Assembly (NCBI GenBank): GCA_020630975.1
Contig: JAHDID010000005.1
Span: 63,493-127,492, forward strand
DNA: 64,000 bases
Source of the DNA: Verrucomicrobiota bacterium
GTDB taxonomy: Bacteria; Verrucomicrobiota; Verrucomicrobiia; Verrucomicrobiales; DEV007
Direction of reading: 5' to 3'
In this document: piece after piece, positions 46,596 to 59,720 of the stretch
Numbering within the stretch: the stretch's first letter is position 1
How the letters are laid out: the number at the start of each line of letters is the position of its first letter
The notes under the pieces: model-generated
Databases searched by the model: none
Told to the model about the DNA's origin: nothing
Seen by the model: only the letters and a program-made list of their open reading frames with translations
Translations under genes and position numbers: made by a program

Positions 46596-47396
46596 CTACA
46601 GGTGAGCTTGCTCGAAGCTCTGCACCAGCTGCATGACGCGCTGCGAGGATATGACGTAAGTCGAGTGCTGGTCGACACGAGAGATGGCGATGCCGTGCCA
46701 CTTGCCGCCGCGGTCAAATACCGGCGCACCTGCCTCGCGAGGGTGTAGAGCGAGGTCGGTCTCGACCACCTCTGGGTAGCCGGTGCGCTTGTTGTTTACG
46801 ATCAGTCCGATCCGCTCCCAGTGCTTGTGCAGAGCTTTTTCGGTAGCGGCTGCGACACCGGTGAAGGCGCTGCGCTTGCTATTGGTCACGGTAGCCGTTT
46901 TCCATTCGGTGTCTTTAGTAAGGATACCGACAAAGGAGCCCACCGAGCTAGGGGTGCTGGTATTGGCGCTCAGGCAATTGGTAGGCTGGATGCGCATCAC
47001 AGCCAGATTATCATCGCTGGATAGCACCTGGATCGGGGTAGATGCCACCCTCTGGTGGCTGCGGCCGTCGGAGGTGCGGACTTGGAAATTCTCATTGTGC
47101 AGAGCATCTGCCGGAAAGATCAGATAGCTGAAGCGGCTGTCCTGACCTGATACCACGCTGCCGTAGGAGATCACGCGCTGGCCACTAGTGAGCGTGGCTG
47201 TGGATGTGCGCGCCATGGGCTCTGCCTGCTGGCCGAATTGTTCGCCCAGTTTCTTTTCCATCATCGCGATCAGCATGGTCGGCGAGTTGAAGGAGCGTCC
47301 ATTGGATAGCTGAATCGACTGACCATAGCCGATCGTGGCTATCGCACTGAGCGCGAGGACGAGAGTCAATACTGATGGTTTCGAGACAAGCTTCAT
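46596..47396 (-). CDS. Secreted trypsin-fold pseudo-protease
   Basis: 266 aa with a signal peptide (ending IGYGQ). The pattern matches a DegP/trypsin-like double barrel, but every catalytic position seems lost: the usual AH of the His motif is YGSVVSG, the Asp of DLAV is N (DDNLAVMRI), and GNSGGP is EAGAPVFD (Ser to Ala). It probably binds peptides or protects partners rather than cleaving. Same strand and 48 bases upstream of the DUF1592 gene, so perhaps co-expressed. Confidence 0.6.
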   Translation of the reverse strand: MKLVSKPSVLTLVLALSAIATIGYGQSIQLSNGRSFNSPTMLIAMMEKKLGEQFGQQAEPMARTSTATLTSGQRVISYGSVVSGQDSRFSYLIFPADALHNENFQVRTSDGRSHQRVASTPIQVLSSDDNLAVMRIQPTNCLSANTSTPSSVGSFVGILTKDTEWKTATVTNSKRSAFTGVAAATEKALHKHWERIGLIVNNKRTGYPEVVETDLALHPREAGAPVFDRGGKWHGIAISRVDQHSTYVISSQRVMQLVQSFEQAHL

Positions 47397-47596
47397 ATTC
47401 AGAACGGTGTGGCGAGGCCGTTTTGATTAAGGATCTAGAACTATACGCCAAACCTTAATAACCTCAACTATTACAATATATTCCATAAATTTTATTATTT
47501 CAATTATTAATCAATAAAATTATCAATTCGTATTCTCAATGCTGAGAAAGGATCTAGTCTTGTCTGGAAAAGCTCGATCCTTTAGTCTCGCTGACT

Positions 47597-49708
<2,112 letters not shown>

Positions 49709-49769
49709 GCAAACTGAACTCGTCCCTTGCCATTCGCTCGGTGAAACGTTTAAATCGTAACCTTTACCT

Positions 49770-50801
49770 ATGAATACTCCTAAATTTTCTATAGCGAGCC
49801 GACAGCTCTGGTCGGTGGCTCTTTCGATCTTGGTTCTAGCGGGGTTGAGTTCTGTTGTCTTTCTCACGACCGGCTGCAAAGAAGAGGTGGTGGAGGAAAA
49901 GGCACCCGAGCCGAAAAAGATCGTGCTGATCACTGGAGTCCCTAGCCACCCATCTGGGCAGCATGAGTTTTACGCAGGGGCTGTCATCCTAGCTCGCGGC
50001 ATCAATGAGCAGAGTGGGCTGCCGCATCGTGTCGAGGTGGTCAAGCACGGCTGGCCAGAGGATGAGTCGGTCTTTGATGGGGCGCATGCTGTGGTCTTTT
50101 ACTCCGATGGCAATGCTCGCCACCCGGTGAATGGCCACGAGGCTAAGCTGGATGAGCTGGCGGCCAAGGGTGTCGGCATCATGTGCATGCACTATGGGGT
50201 GGAGGTGCCTCCGGGCGAGCAGGGTGAGCTTTTCAAAAAATGGATCGGTGGTCACTATGAGGCGGGTTTCTCGACCAATCCACACTGGACGGCGGCCGCG
50301 ACTCTGGACAAAGAGCATCCCATCTCCCGAGGTGTGCCTGCGGTGACGGCGAATGATGAGTGGTACTACAATATGCGCTTTGCCGAGCCTAAGACAGCGC
50401 GCGACATCCTGACTGCCGTGCCGACCAAGGAGCGCATCAATCGCTACGTGCACTGGACTCCAAAAGGTAAGGAGGGGCTAGGCAAGCGCCAGACGATGAT
50501 GTGGGCGGTCGAGCGTCCCGATGGTGGGCGTGGCATCGGCTTCACAGGCGGGCACTGGCACCGCAACTGGGCGAACGATGATTTCCGCCGCGCCGTGCAC
50601 AATGCGATGATCTGGGTGGCAGGGGCGGAGGTGCCTCACGTGGGAGTCGAGTCGCAGCCCGTGACCGAGGCCCAGCTCAACGAGAATCTCGACGAGAAAA
50701 AGAAGATGGAGCACATCTCGCTACCGACCGAGGCCGATAACAACCAGCCCGCAGCACCAGAGATAGATTTCCGCTGGCCCGGCTACCCACCGAAGAAGTA
50801 G
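49770..50801 (+). CDS. ThuA-like domain lipoprotein
   Basis: 343 aa. N-terminal signal with lipobox VFLTTGC (lipid-modified Cys about residue 37), then a class-I glutamine-amidotransferase-like ThuA domain (about 50-300): VLITGVPSHPSGQHEF, HAVVFYSDGNARHPV, IGWHWHRNW-like GGHWHRNWANDDFRRAVHNAMIW (split here). ThuA proteins are linked to trehalose and other sugar use and are common in this phylum. Ends in a Pro-rich tail. Confidence 0.85.
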   Translation: MNTPKFSIASRQLWSVALSILVLAGLSSVVFLTTGCKEEVVEEKAPEPKKIVLITGVPSHPSGQHEFYAGAVILARGINEQSGLPHRVEVVKHGWPEDESVFDGAHAVVFYSDGNARHPVNGHEAKLDELAAKGVGIMCMHYGVEVPPGEQGELFKKWIGGHYEAGFSTNPHWTAAATLDKEHPISRGVPAVTANDEWYYNMRFAEPKTARDILTAVPTKERINRYVHWTPKGKEGLGKRQTMMWAVERPDGGRGIGFTGGHWHRNWANDDFRRAVHNAMIWVAGAEVPHVGVESQPVTEAQLNENLDEKKKMEHISLPTEADNNQPAAPEIDFRWPGYPPKK

Positions 50802-50896
50802 TACGAACTACGAGGGAATCGCCCCAAAGGCATTGCCCCGATAGATCGCAGGCATTATTCCCATCACTCTCATTATTCCCATGCGTCGGAAGGGGT

Positions 50897-50926
50897 GAGA
50901 ATAATGGGGATGAGAATAATGGGGAT
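50897..50926. repeat. Tandem 15-mer GAGAATAATGGGGAT x2
   Basis: Two exact head-to-tail copies, followed by a degenerate third (AATAAGAATAAT). The upstream strand has the near-complement, so the area can fold into an imperfect hairpin. Confidence 0.75.
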
Positions 50927-51068
50927 AATAAGAATAATTTCTGGGCGCGAAGGCCCGTAGCGGGATTCCCCAGAATTCCGAACGTACCCAGCAGGTTGGC
51001 ACAGCCCCTGCTAACTGATGGACCAGCGGCTCGAGCCCAAAACCGGTTGAGCGATCCCAAATTTGTAA

Positions 51069-51105
51069 ATTGTACCCTATTCAGTCAAAACTGTACCCTA
51101 TTGAA
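51069..51105. repeat. Paired TGTACCCTATT repeat, 21-bp period
   Basis: ATTGTACCCTATTCAG at 51069 and ACTGTACCCTATTGAA at 51090, the same unit and spacing as at 9669-9705. Confidence 0.7.
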
Positions 51106-51250
51106 TCTGCCAAGCGCCGTTGAAAAAGTTCCCGTAGAAGTGATTCTAATAAAATCCCCCTTAAATGACACAATCTCCTTGCGCGGGTAAGATCTGCGCT
51201 TAGTATCCGCCCATCCGGTCAAGGGACCGGGTCAAGTTTTGCTATCCGCG

Positions 51251-52135
51251 ATGGATTTTAGCCTGTCTTTTACTAGCTTGGAGGCGATCTCCCCGCTGCT
51301 CGCAGCCGGAGGTCTTAATCCTGATGAGATCCCTGGTTTGGGATGGTTCACGAACTCTCTGTTCGTAGCTATCTTCGTCACAGTGGCGATTCTTCTCTTC
51401 ACTCGTATGGCCACTCGACGCATGGAGATGGTGCCGGGTAAGAAGCAAAACCTAGTGGAGTTTGTGGTCGAGTTTCTTTATGGTCAGGTCGAGGCCGTTG
51501 TTGGTGAGAAGGTGGCACCTAAAGTGTTCCCTCTACTTTGCACAATTTTCGTTTTTGTTCTGATCTGTAACTGGTCAGGTCTTCTGCCCGGTGTTGGTAC
51601 AGCGGGTATCGCCTATGATGAGGGTGAGATGGCCGCTCCGCTCACGATCAAGGCGGAGGGAAAGATGACTCCAATTCTTCGTCCACCAAGTGCTGATCTG
51701 AACTTTACCCTAGCCCTGGCAGCTGTGTTTATGATCGTCTGGGCATGGGTGACCATCCGTGAAGTGGGTGTTATGGGTTTTATTGATCACACATTTGGTG
51801 TGAAGGGTGGTGTCGAGGGGTTGATTAAATGGCTCCTTGTTCCGATCTTCATCCTTGTGGGTGTGATCGAGTTGATATCGATTGCCTCTCGACCGGTCTC
51901 TCTATCGTTGCGTCTCTTTGGTAATGTCTATGCGGGTGAGACTCTGCTTGCATCGATGATGGCTCTAGGTAAGAGCCTTGGTCTCACTGGTATTTGGGCG
52001 TTTATCTCCAGTGTGCTTCTTCCGCTACCTTTCTACTTTCTAGAGATACTCGTAGGTATCCTGCAGGCGACAGTGTTCTCCCTGCTTTGTGCGATCTTTG
52101 TGAAGCTCTCCACTACCCACGACGAGGCTCATTAA
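51251..52135 (+). CDS. atpB: ATP synthase F0 subunit a
   Basis: 294 aa from ATG 51251; an in-frame TTG at 51239 adds four residues. Polytopic membrane protein with the essential Arg in SLSLRLFGNVYAGE (about residue 220) that faces the c-ring Glu. Moves protons through two half channels. First gene of atpB-E-F-H-A-G-D-C. Confidence 0.95.
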   Translation: MDFSLSFTSLEAISPLLAAGGLNPDEIPGLGWFTNSLFVAIFVTVAILLFTRMATRRMEMVPGKKQNLVEFVVEFLYGQVEAVVGEKVAPKVFPLLCTIFVFVLICNWSGLLPGVGTAGIAYDEGEMAAPLTIKAEGKMTPILRPPSADLNFTLALAAVFMIVWAWVTIREVGVMGFIDHTFGVKGGVEGLIKWLLVPIFILVGVIELISIASRPVSLSLRLFGNVYAGETLLASMMALGKSLGLTGIWAFISSVLLPLPFYFLEILVGILQATVFSLLCAIFVKLSTTHDEAH

Positions 52136-52222
52136 TAATAGAATACGAATTTTTCTGTCGGGACCATGCGTAGAAAAGTGTGGGCGGCAGAGAACAGAAA
52201 CAAAATATAGGAATAGATAGAT

Positions 52223-52495
52223 ATGACGATGTTTACTCAGATTGCACCTGTCTTGGCTGAAGCTAGCGACGTTGCTGATAAAGCTGCCGCTGCTGGAGGT
52301 TTCAACGGAAACTTCGCACTTGCCATTGCTGGTGCTGGCGCTGGTATCGCGATTGGTCTCATCGGTAGCGCTGCTGCCAATGCTGTCGGTCGTAACCCCA
52401 CCGCTTTCGGTAACATCCTGGTTATTTCGATCATCGGAATGGCGCTCGCTGAGGCGATCGCGATTTACGGTCTGATCGTTGCTTTCGCAGGGTAA
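52223..52495 (+). CDS. atpE: ATP synthase F0 subunit c
   Basis: 90 aa hairpin of two membrane helices. Glycine-rich helix 1 (GAGAGIAIGLIGSAAANA), polar loop GRNP, and helix 2 with the proton-carrying Glu in GMALAEAIAIYGL. The residue after Glu is Ala, which argues for H+ rather than Na+ coupling. Forms the rotor ring. Confidence 0.95.
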   Translation: MTMFTQIAPVLAEASDVADKAAAAGGFNGNFALAIAGAGAGIAIGLIGSAAANAVGRNPTAFGNILVISIIGMALAEAIAIYGLIVAFAG

Positions 52496-52594
52496 GCCTT
52501 TTGGAGATTTCGGGCGGGGTTTGCCTCGCCCGGCTTCTCAATGGTTTGTTCGTTGTTGTCTTTCTTACTGCTCGTTTTTAAAACAGATTAAAGT

Positions 52595-53104
52595 ATGCAA
52601 GTTGTCACTGATATTTTCACAATGTTTGGCTTCAAGCTGGCGCCGTTCATTGCGCAGATCATCATCATTCTGGTGGTCTACTTTATTCTTTCCAAGTACG
52701 CCTTCGGTCCGGTGATGGCGATGCTTGAGGAGCGCCGTAAGCGTATTGCTGAAGGCGAGGCGAATCTCACTCAGATCGATGAGAAGCTCGCTAGTGCTGA
52801 AGCTAAAGTGCAGGAGATGCTCGACCAGGCCAATAAGGATGCTGAGCGTATCATCGGTGAGGCGCGTGAGAGTGCAGATTCTTTCCGCGAGCAAAAGACT
52901 CAAGCTGCTGTGGCAGAGGCTCAGCAGATCGTCGCCAAAGCTCAGGAGGCTACCAAGCTGGAGCACGAGCGTGTCATGGGTGAGCTGAAGCGCGACTTTG
53001 GTCGTCTGGTGATTGGTGCCACATCGAAGGTGTCTGGAAAGATTCTCGACGATGGTGATCAGAAGCGTATCAATGACGAGGTCGCTGGTCAGGTGTCTCT
53101 CTAA
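52595..53104 (+). CDS. atpF: ATP synthase subunit b
   Basis: 169 aa. One N-terminal membrane helix (IAQIIIILVVYFILSKYAF) then a long charged helix (ERRKRIAEGEANL... onward) forming the peripheral stalk with delta. Normal length for b. Confidence 0.93.
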   Translation: MQVVTDIFTMFGFKLAPFIAQIIIILVVYFILSKYAFGPVMAMLEERRKRIAEGEANLTQIDEKLASAEAKVQEMLDQANKDAERIIGEARESADSFREQKTQAAVAEAQQIVAKAQEATKLEHERVMGELKRDFGRLVIGATSKVSGKILDDGDQKRINDEVAGQVSL

Positions 53105-53140
53105 TACTTAAATCCTAGAAACGAATTTTTTTAAGTAACT

Positions 53141-53536
53141 ATGAAGTCAAGCAAAGAAGCGCTACGCACCGCACGCCAGCTAATAGAGGCGTCGATGGTC
53201 GATGGTAAGCTTGATCTTCAAAAGGTGCGCACCATCGTGGCTAAGCTGGTTGAGAAGAAGCCACGAGGCTATGTACAGGTCGCTGATCAATTGGGTCGCT
53301 TGGCCCGGTTGGAGGTTGAGAAAAATATGGCGCGTGTCGAAAGCGCTATAGCTCTCGATGAGGCGACTAAAGCAACCGTGTTGAATGATTTGCGGGCAAA
53401 GTACGGCTCACAAATCGAAGCTGAGTATTCTGTCGATCCTGATTTGATCGGTGGTATGCGTATCCGCATCGGTAGCGATGTGTGGGATGGCTCGGTCAAG
53501 AACCGTATCGAGCGTCTCGAACAACTATTTTCATAA
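53141..53536 (+). CDS. atpH: ATP synthase subunit delta (short form)
   Basis: 131 aa, shorter than the usual 175-180. The C-terminal conserved block is present (DPDLIGGMRIRIGSDVWDGS); what is reduced is the N-terminal helical domain that binds the top of F1. The gene is intact and in its normal place, so a lineage-specific short delta is likelier than a deletion. Confidence 0.85.
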   Translation: MKSSKEALRTARQLIEASMVDGKLDLQKVRTIVAKLVEKKPRGYVQVADQLGRLARLEVEKNMARVESAIALDEATKATVLNDLRAKYGSQIEAEYSVDPDLIGGMRIRIGSDVWDGSVKNRIERLEQLFS

Positions 53537-53571
53537 TACTAACGAACCATTCACTTATTTGACGCAAGGTC

Positions 53572-55110
53572 ATGAGCAATATCCTTCAGGAACTAGAGTC
53601 TGAAATCGCCGGTCTGAAGACTTCGGTGGCAAAAACCAACGTTGGTGTGGTCCGCGAGATTGGTGACGGTGTCGCCAAGGTAGAGGGTCTCAGCGATGTT
53701 ATGCTGAATGAGATGGTCGAGTTCCCTGGTGGGCTCTACGGTCTAGCGCTCAACTTGGAGGAGACCGAGGTCGGTTGTATCCTTCTAGGTGAGGGTCGTC
53801 ACGTGAAAGAGGGCGATGAAGTCAAGTCGACTGGTAAGCTTTTTTCCGTGCCTGTGGGTAAAGAGATGCTCGGTCGTGTGGTGGATGCTCTTGGTAATCC
53901 TATCGACGGAAAGGGAGCAATCAATGCTACGGAGAACTACCCCGTAGAGAAGATCGCTCCAGGCATTATGCCTCGTCAGTCGGTCAATCAGCCGGTGCAG
54001 ACCGGTATCATGGCGATCGATGCGATGGTGCCCGTGGGTCGTGGTCAGCGTGAGTTGATCATTGGTGACCGTTCGACTGGTAAGACGACTGTTGCGATCG
54101 ATACCATCATTTCTCAGTCGAATATCAATAAGGCGGCCAAGGAAGCTGGTGATGATAGTTACAAGCCGATGTATTCCATCTACGTAGCTGTTGGTCAGAA
54201 GCTGGCTAACGTAGCGAGAACGATCGCGACTCTCGAAGAGGCAGGCGCTATGGAATACACCATCGTCGTGGTGGCTTCGGCTTCCGATTCCGCGACTAAC
54301 CAGTATCTCGCTCCTTATGCAGGTTGTGCCATGGGTGAGTGGTTCATGCAGAACGGTATGGACGCACTGATCGTGTATGATGATCTTTCTAAGCACGCTG
54401 TGGCTTACCGCGAGGTATCACTCGTTCTGCGTCGTCCATCGGGTCGTGAGGCTTATCCTGGAGACGTTTTCTACCTACACAGCCGTCTGCTCGAGCGTTC
54501 GGCTCGTCTGTCCGATGCGAATGGTAATGGCTCCCTGACAGCGCTGCCTATCGTCGAGACTCAGGCAGGTGATGTGTCGGCCTACATTCCGACAAATGTT
54601 ATCTCCATCACCGATGGTCAGATCTACTTGGAGACTGATCTATTCTACAAGGGTATTCGCCCAGCTATTTCTGTGGGTCTATCCGTGTCTCGTGTGGGAT
54701 CATCCGCGCAGACCAAGGCGATCAAGAAGGTGGCTGGTACCACTAAGTTGGATCTAGCTCAGTTCCGCGAACTGCAGGCGTTTGCTCAGTTTGGTTCTGA
54801 TCTCGATGACAAGACTCGTGCTCAGATCGAGCGAGGCGAGCGTATCGTTGAGCTTTTCAAGCAGGATCAGTATTCTCCGATCCCGATGGAGGTCGAGGTG
54901 GTCGTGCTTTTCGCTATGCAGAATGGCTACTTCGACGATGTCGATGTCGAGAACATCAAGGACTGCCAGGCCAAGCTGCAGGAGTTTTTCACCACTCGTA
55001 AGGATGCGATCCTCAAGGCGATCCGTGACTCTGGTAAGCTAGAGGACGGTACTGTCAGCGATCTGAAGCAGGCTATCGAAGACTTCAAGTCTGGCTACAA
55101 GCCTGAGTAA
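53572..55110 (+). CDS. atpA: ATP synthase F1 subunit alpha
   Basis: 512 aa, full length. P-loop GDRSTGKTT (about residue 169), regulatory nucleotide site; [19 protein letters not shown] conserved block. Forms the F1 hexamer with beta. Preceded by an AAGG Shine-Dalgarno-like stretch. Confidence 0.97.
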   Translation: MSNILQELESEIAGLKTSVAKTNVGVVREIGDGVAKVEGLSDVMLNEMVEFPGGLYGLALNLEETEVGCILLGEGRHVKEGDEVKSTGKLFSVPVGKEMLGRVVDALGNPIDGKGAINATENYPVEKIAPGIMPRQSVNQPVQTGIMAIDAMVPVGRGQRELIIGDRSTGKTTVAIDTIISQSNINKAAKEAGDDSYKPMYSIYVAVGQKLANVARTIATLEEAGAMEYTIVVVASASDSATNQYLAPYAGCAMGEWFMQNGMDALIVYDDLSKHAVAYREVSLVLRRPSGREAYPGDVFYLHSRLLERSARLSDANGNGSLTALPIVETQAGDVSAYIPTNVISITDGQIYLETDLFYKGIRPAISVGLSVSRVGSSAQTKAIKKVAGTTKLDLAQFRELQAFAQFGSDLDDKTRAQIERGERIVELFKQDQYSPIPMEVEVVVLFAMQNGYFDDVDVENIKDCQAKLQEFFTTRKDAILKAIRDSGKLEDGTVSDLKQAIEDFKSGYKPE

Positions 55111-55167
55111 AGGAACACTCGTCCACCATTACTGGTGAAGTAACCGATTTAATCATTTCTACCACCT

Positions 55168-56067
55168 ATGGCTAACCTTCGTGACATCCGCCGCCGCATA
55201 TCGTCGGTCAAGAACACGGCTCAGATCACCAAAGCGATGCAATTGGTCGCTGCGTCTAAGATGAAAAAGGCGCAGGATCAGGCAACCGCTGGTCGCAGCT
55301 ATGCGGATCTCATGAACAAGGTGCTCGTCAATCTCAAGGAGAACTGCGACGAGGAGTCTCACCCGCTGTTGACTGAGGGAGAGGGTGGCAAGGAGCTGAT
55401 CCTGGTCATCTCTACCGACAAGGGTCTGTGTGGTGGTCTGAATACCAACTTAGTCCGTCTAATCACTGAGAAGGCGAGCGAGGGTGCAGAGATCATCACA
55501 ATCGGCCGCAAAGGTCGCCAGGCGATGGCTCGTCTGGGCAAAGATCTGGTGGCAGATTTCCAAGTTTCCGATCCGGCTCCTTACAGCGAGTCGCGCCGCA
55601 TTTCCCAGTATCTCGTAGAGCGCTTTCTCTCCGGAGAGATCTCCTCTGTGAAGGTGGCATTTACGAATTTCGTCAACACCATGCGCCAGGAGCCTCACCT
55701 TGAGACTCTGCTACCCGTCCGCTCTATCGATCTCGGTAGGGATAAGGATTTTGTTGGTATGGGCAAAGATCAAGGTGAAGTGGAAAAGTCCAACCGCTTG
55801 GGTGACTACGGCGGATATATATTTGAACCCACTGCTGAGGAGGTGCTCGACAAGATCGTGCCTCAGTATGTCGACTACCAAGTCTATCAGATGATCTTGG
55901 AGTCGCGGGCATCTGAGCATAGTGCACGGATGGTAGCGATGAAGACCGCTACCGACAACGCTGAGCAGATGAAGAAAGATCTGACCTTGCAGTATAATAA
56001 GGCGCGTCAGGCCGCGATCACAGCAGAGTTGCTGGAGATCACTACCGCCATGAAGGCGCTTGAGTAA
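55168..56067 (+). CDS. atpG: ATP synthase F1 subunit gamma
   Basis: 299 aa. N-terminal helix RDIRRRISSVKNTAQITKAM and C-terminal helix AMKTATDNAEQMKKDL form the rotating coiled coil; the DKGLCGGLN block is typical. Followed by a GCCGGC-AG-GCCGGC palindrome just after the stop. Confidence 0.96.
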   Translation: MANLRDIRRRISSVKNTAQITKAMQLVAASKMKKAQDQATAGRSYADLMNKVLVNLKENCDEESHPLLTEGEGGKELILVISTDKGLCGGLNTNLVRLITEKASEGAEIITIGRKGRQAMARLGKDLVADFQVSDPAPYSESRRISQYLVERFLSGEISSVKVAFTNFVNTMRQEPHLETLLPVRSIDLGRDKDFVGMGKDQGEVEKSNRLGDYGGYIFEPTAEEVLDKIVPQYVDYQVYQMILESRASEHSARMVAMKTATDNAEQMKKDLTLQYNKARQAAITAELLEITTAMKALE

Positions 56068-56126
56068 AGCCGGCAGGCCGGCATACCCACATACTCTACT
56101 ATACTTACCATTTTAAAGAAAATTAG

Positions 56127-57560
<1,434 letters not shown>

Positions 57561-57598
57561 TTTTTAACGCCTAACTTTCCAACGTTTCCTTTAGGACA

Positions 57599-58006
57599 AT
57601 GTATCTCGATATCGTCACACCAGAGGCCAAAACTTTCTCAGATGAGATCGATAGCGTGGTCTTGCCCGGGTATAACGGAGAGCTAGGTATCTTGAAGGCG
57701 CACTCACCTCTAGTGACCACACTAGAGCCAGGTGAGCTGCGCTACACCAAAGACGGTGCAGAGCACTCTCTCGCCGTCGGCAATGGTATCGTCGAAATCT
57801 CCAACGACAACGTCTCCGTCCTCACCGACATGGCGATCGACGAGGACGACATCGATGCCAAGGCAGTCGAAGAGGCTCTCGAGCGCGCCCGCAAAGAGCT
57901 CTCCGAGACCGAGGTAGCCGAAGATGCCGAAGAGATCGAGAAGTCGATCATGCAGGCCCTCGCCCAGCTCGAAGTCCAGCGCCGCCGCAAGGCTGCCGGA
58001 CACTGA
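57599..58006 (+). CDS. atpC: ATP synthase F1 subunit epsilon
   Basis: 135 aa. N-terminal beta sandwich (LDIVTPEAKTF, LPGYNGELGILKAHSPLVT) and C-terminal helical hairpin. Last gene of the operon; ends in TGA, used as a stop, with a strong terminator after it. Confidence 0.95.
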   Translation: MYLDIVTPEAKTFSDEIDSVVLPGYNGELGILKAHSPLVTTLEPGELRYTKDGAEHSLAVGNGIVEISNDNVSVLTDMAIDEDDIDAKAVEEALERARKELSETEVAEDAEEIEKSIMQALAQLEVQRRRKAAGH

Positions 58007-58033
58007 TCGGGGTGACCCTTTCTTTTGTAAATC

Positions 58034-58068
58034 AACGCAGCACCTCTGCATGAGGGCTGCGTTTTTTT
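58034..58068 (+). terminator. Rho-independent terminator of the atp operon
   Basis: Stem ACGCAGC / CTGCGT with inner CCTC / GAGG, then seven Ts. Confidence 0.92.
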
Positions 58069-58123
58069 GTGTCGGCAATATTAGCGAATCCATAAGGATT
58101 CACCTTCCACCCGAAGGGTAAAC

Positions 58124-58576
58124 GAGGGGCGACGTCTCGTCGCCCAGCAGGCTGAGTCACTCCATGCTCGATGGCGGATAGGCTTATGCAGTCCGGCGGT
58201 TAGAAACACGCCGCTCCTTGGGCGCGGGTCTTCGCGCGCGCTCCACCTACGAGCACAAGGAGGGGCGTGCCTTCAGCCGCCCGGCAGGCTGAGCCACTGC
58301 CCATGGCTCGATGGCTGTTAGGCTTACGCAGCCCGGCGGTTAAAAACACGCCGTTCCTTGGGCGCGAGTCTTCGCGCGCGCGCCCACCTACGAGCACAAG
58401 GAGGGGCGACGTCTCGTCGCCCAGCAGGCTGAGCCACTTCCCATGACTTGATGGCTGTTAGGCTTATGCAGCCCGGCGGTTAAAAACACGCCGCTCCTTG
58501 GGCATGAGTCTTCGCGCGCTTCCACCTACGAGCACAAGGAGGGGCGCGCCTTGAGCCGCCCGGCAGGCTGAGGCAA
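58124..58576. repeat. Tandem array of ~138-bp GC-rich repeats
   Basis: Units begin at 58124, 58260, 58401 and 58539 (last one partial), at 136-141 bp spacing. Each has a GAGGGGCG start, GGCTGAG(C/T)CAC, a CCGGCGGTTA...ACACGCCG element, CCTTGGGC and ACCTACGAGCACAAGG. The first and third units carry a perfect GGGCGACG-TCT-CGTCGCCC hairpin; the second and fourth have a diverged version there, so two subtypes alternate. No spacers, so not a CRISPR. No coding seen. Confidence 0.85.
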
Positions 58577-58703
58577 ATGTGCGCTCCCACCTCTGTAGAA
58601 CAAAAGACATTGGGTAGCTGTTTTGATTTTAGCTAGAAGCTTAGTAGTGAAGCGAAAATGGCCTTGTGTTTCACTTTTGCTGACATCAGATTACTGCGCA
58701 CGA

Positions 58704-59420
58704 ATGAAACAGGTATTTTTCCTCCCCATATTTCTCGTTATGACTCTTTTGGTCCAGACGGGGTGCGTTTCGACCTCGCAGAACGCTGCGGCCACGACAA
58801 ATGTTTCAGGGCCAGCCGATCCAGGCGCCCTAGTTTTGAGCGCGCCATTGACGCTTACGGCGACTTATTACACGCCAGATCCTAGTGGATTGCTTGGCTA
58901 TAAGCATCATTATTTTCCAGTGGTGAAGGTCACCTTCCCGGCAGGAGAGTATCTGCGACTAAAAGGAACGGCGACGGATCATTACCAAATGTCGTTTTTG
59001 GGGCTCAAGCCTGCCACGGTTTCTTGGAATTCTGGCAGTGAGATGCTAGACACCTCAGCTTTGACTTTATTAACGATCTCAGATAAGAATTACGAGAGAG
59101 GTGCGAGAACTCCGGACAGGGTCAATTTTACGGCTGTGATCAGTAGTCGCTTTGTGGAGAGTGCTATGCCCAAACAGAAAGAAATGCCAACTCTGATAGG
59201 GATGGTGGCTCCTGGGGTAGATGAGAAAATTCAGAATGTCGGTAAGAAAATCACTGACATTGCTGCTATGGATAAGCCTGAGATTACAGGTTATCGTATC
59301 AATTGGTCGCGCTGCTCAGATTTTGTAGCCAAGGGAGGTCACTTCAAGCGTGGCGAGGATCATTCCGGAAAGGTATCGATCAAGTTTATCGAGAAGCCGA
59401 GTCCCGAGAAAAGTGAGTAG
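58704..59420 (+). CDS. Lipoprotein of unknown function
   Basis: 238 aa from ATG 58704. Signal sequence with lipobox LLVQTGC (about residue 22), then a Thr/Ser/Ala linker and a beta-rich domain with no recognised family. Three Met/Lys-rich segments and an acidic/Lys tail. The frame is open further upstream, but the lipobox fixes the start. Function unknown. Confidence 0.68.
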   Translation: MKQVFFLPIFLVMTLLVQTGCVSTSQNAAATTNVSGPADPGALVLSAPLTLTATYYTPDPSGLLGYKHHYFPVVKVTFPAGEYLRLKGTATDHYQMSFLGLKPATVSWNSGSEMLDTSALTLLTISDKNYERGARTPDRVNFTAVISSRFVESAMPKQKEMPTLIGMVAPGVDEKIQNVGKKITDIAAMDKPEITGYRINWSRCSDFVAKGGHFKRGEDHSGKVSIKFIEKPSPEKSE

Positions 59421-59720
59421 TCGTTTTTTGAGGTGATTTTGGGGCCAAGGCGCTTTTCTAGGCGGTAAGGCAATAGACTGTCGTTTGGGAAAACGAGGTT
59501 TTATCAGGGGGAATTCGTCGCGCAGTAAGTCGAAAGATTTTTCTGAAGGCAGGCTTCGGTGACTATTTCCCATAGAGTCGGACTCCTAACTATGTGGTAC
59601 CGACGATTTTTGAATTGGCTTGATTGAACCGACGTTATGAACAGTGTAAGTTGTGTGAGCAATGCTCAATGCAGCTTTTCCATTTAAGGTGATAAAACAC
59701 GACTTTCGCGAACTCCCAAT
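59421..59720. other. Intergenic region before the nucleotidyltransferase-like gene
   Basis: 300 bases; no gene, tRNA or repeat recognised. Several short T-rich and palindromic words (GGTACC at about 59597) but nothing that can be assigned. Confidence 0.4.

Larger units (their letters stand above)
50802..51250. other. Long intergenic region before the ATP synthase operon
   Basis: 449 bases. It contains two perfect copies of GAGAATAATGGGGAT (50897-50926) that also pair imperfectly with CTCATTATTCCCAT upstream (about 50865-50880), and the TGTACCCTATT pair at 51069-51105. No atpI gene, tRNA or small ORF of merit is seen. The atp promoter should lie in its last 150 bases. Confidence 0.5.

Noticed and set aside
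58124-58576. CRISPR array
   Set aside because: Units are about 138 bp, repeat throughout and have no unique spacers; no cas genes nearby.
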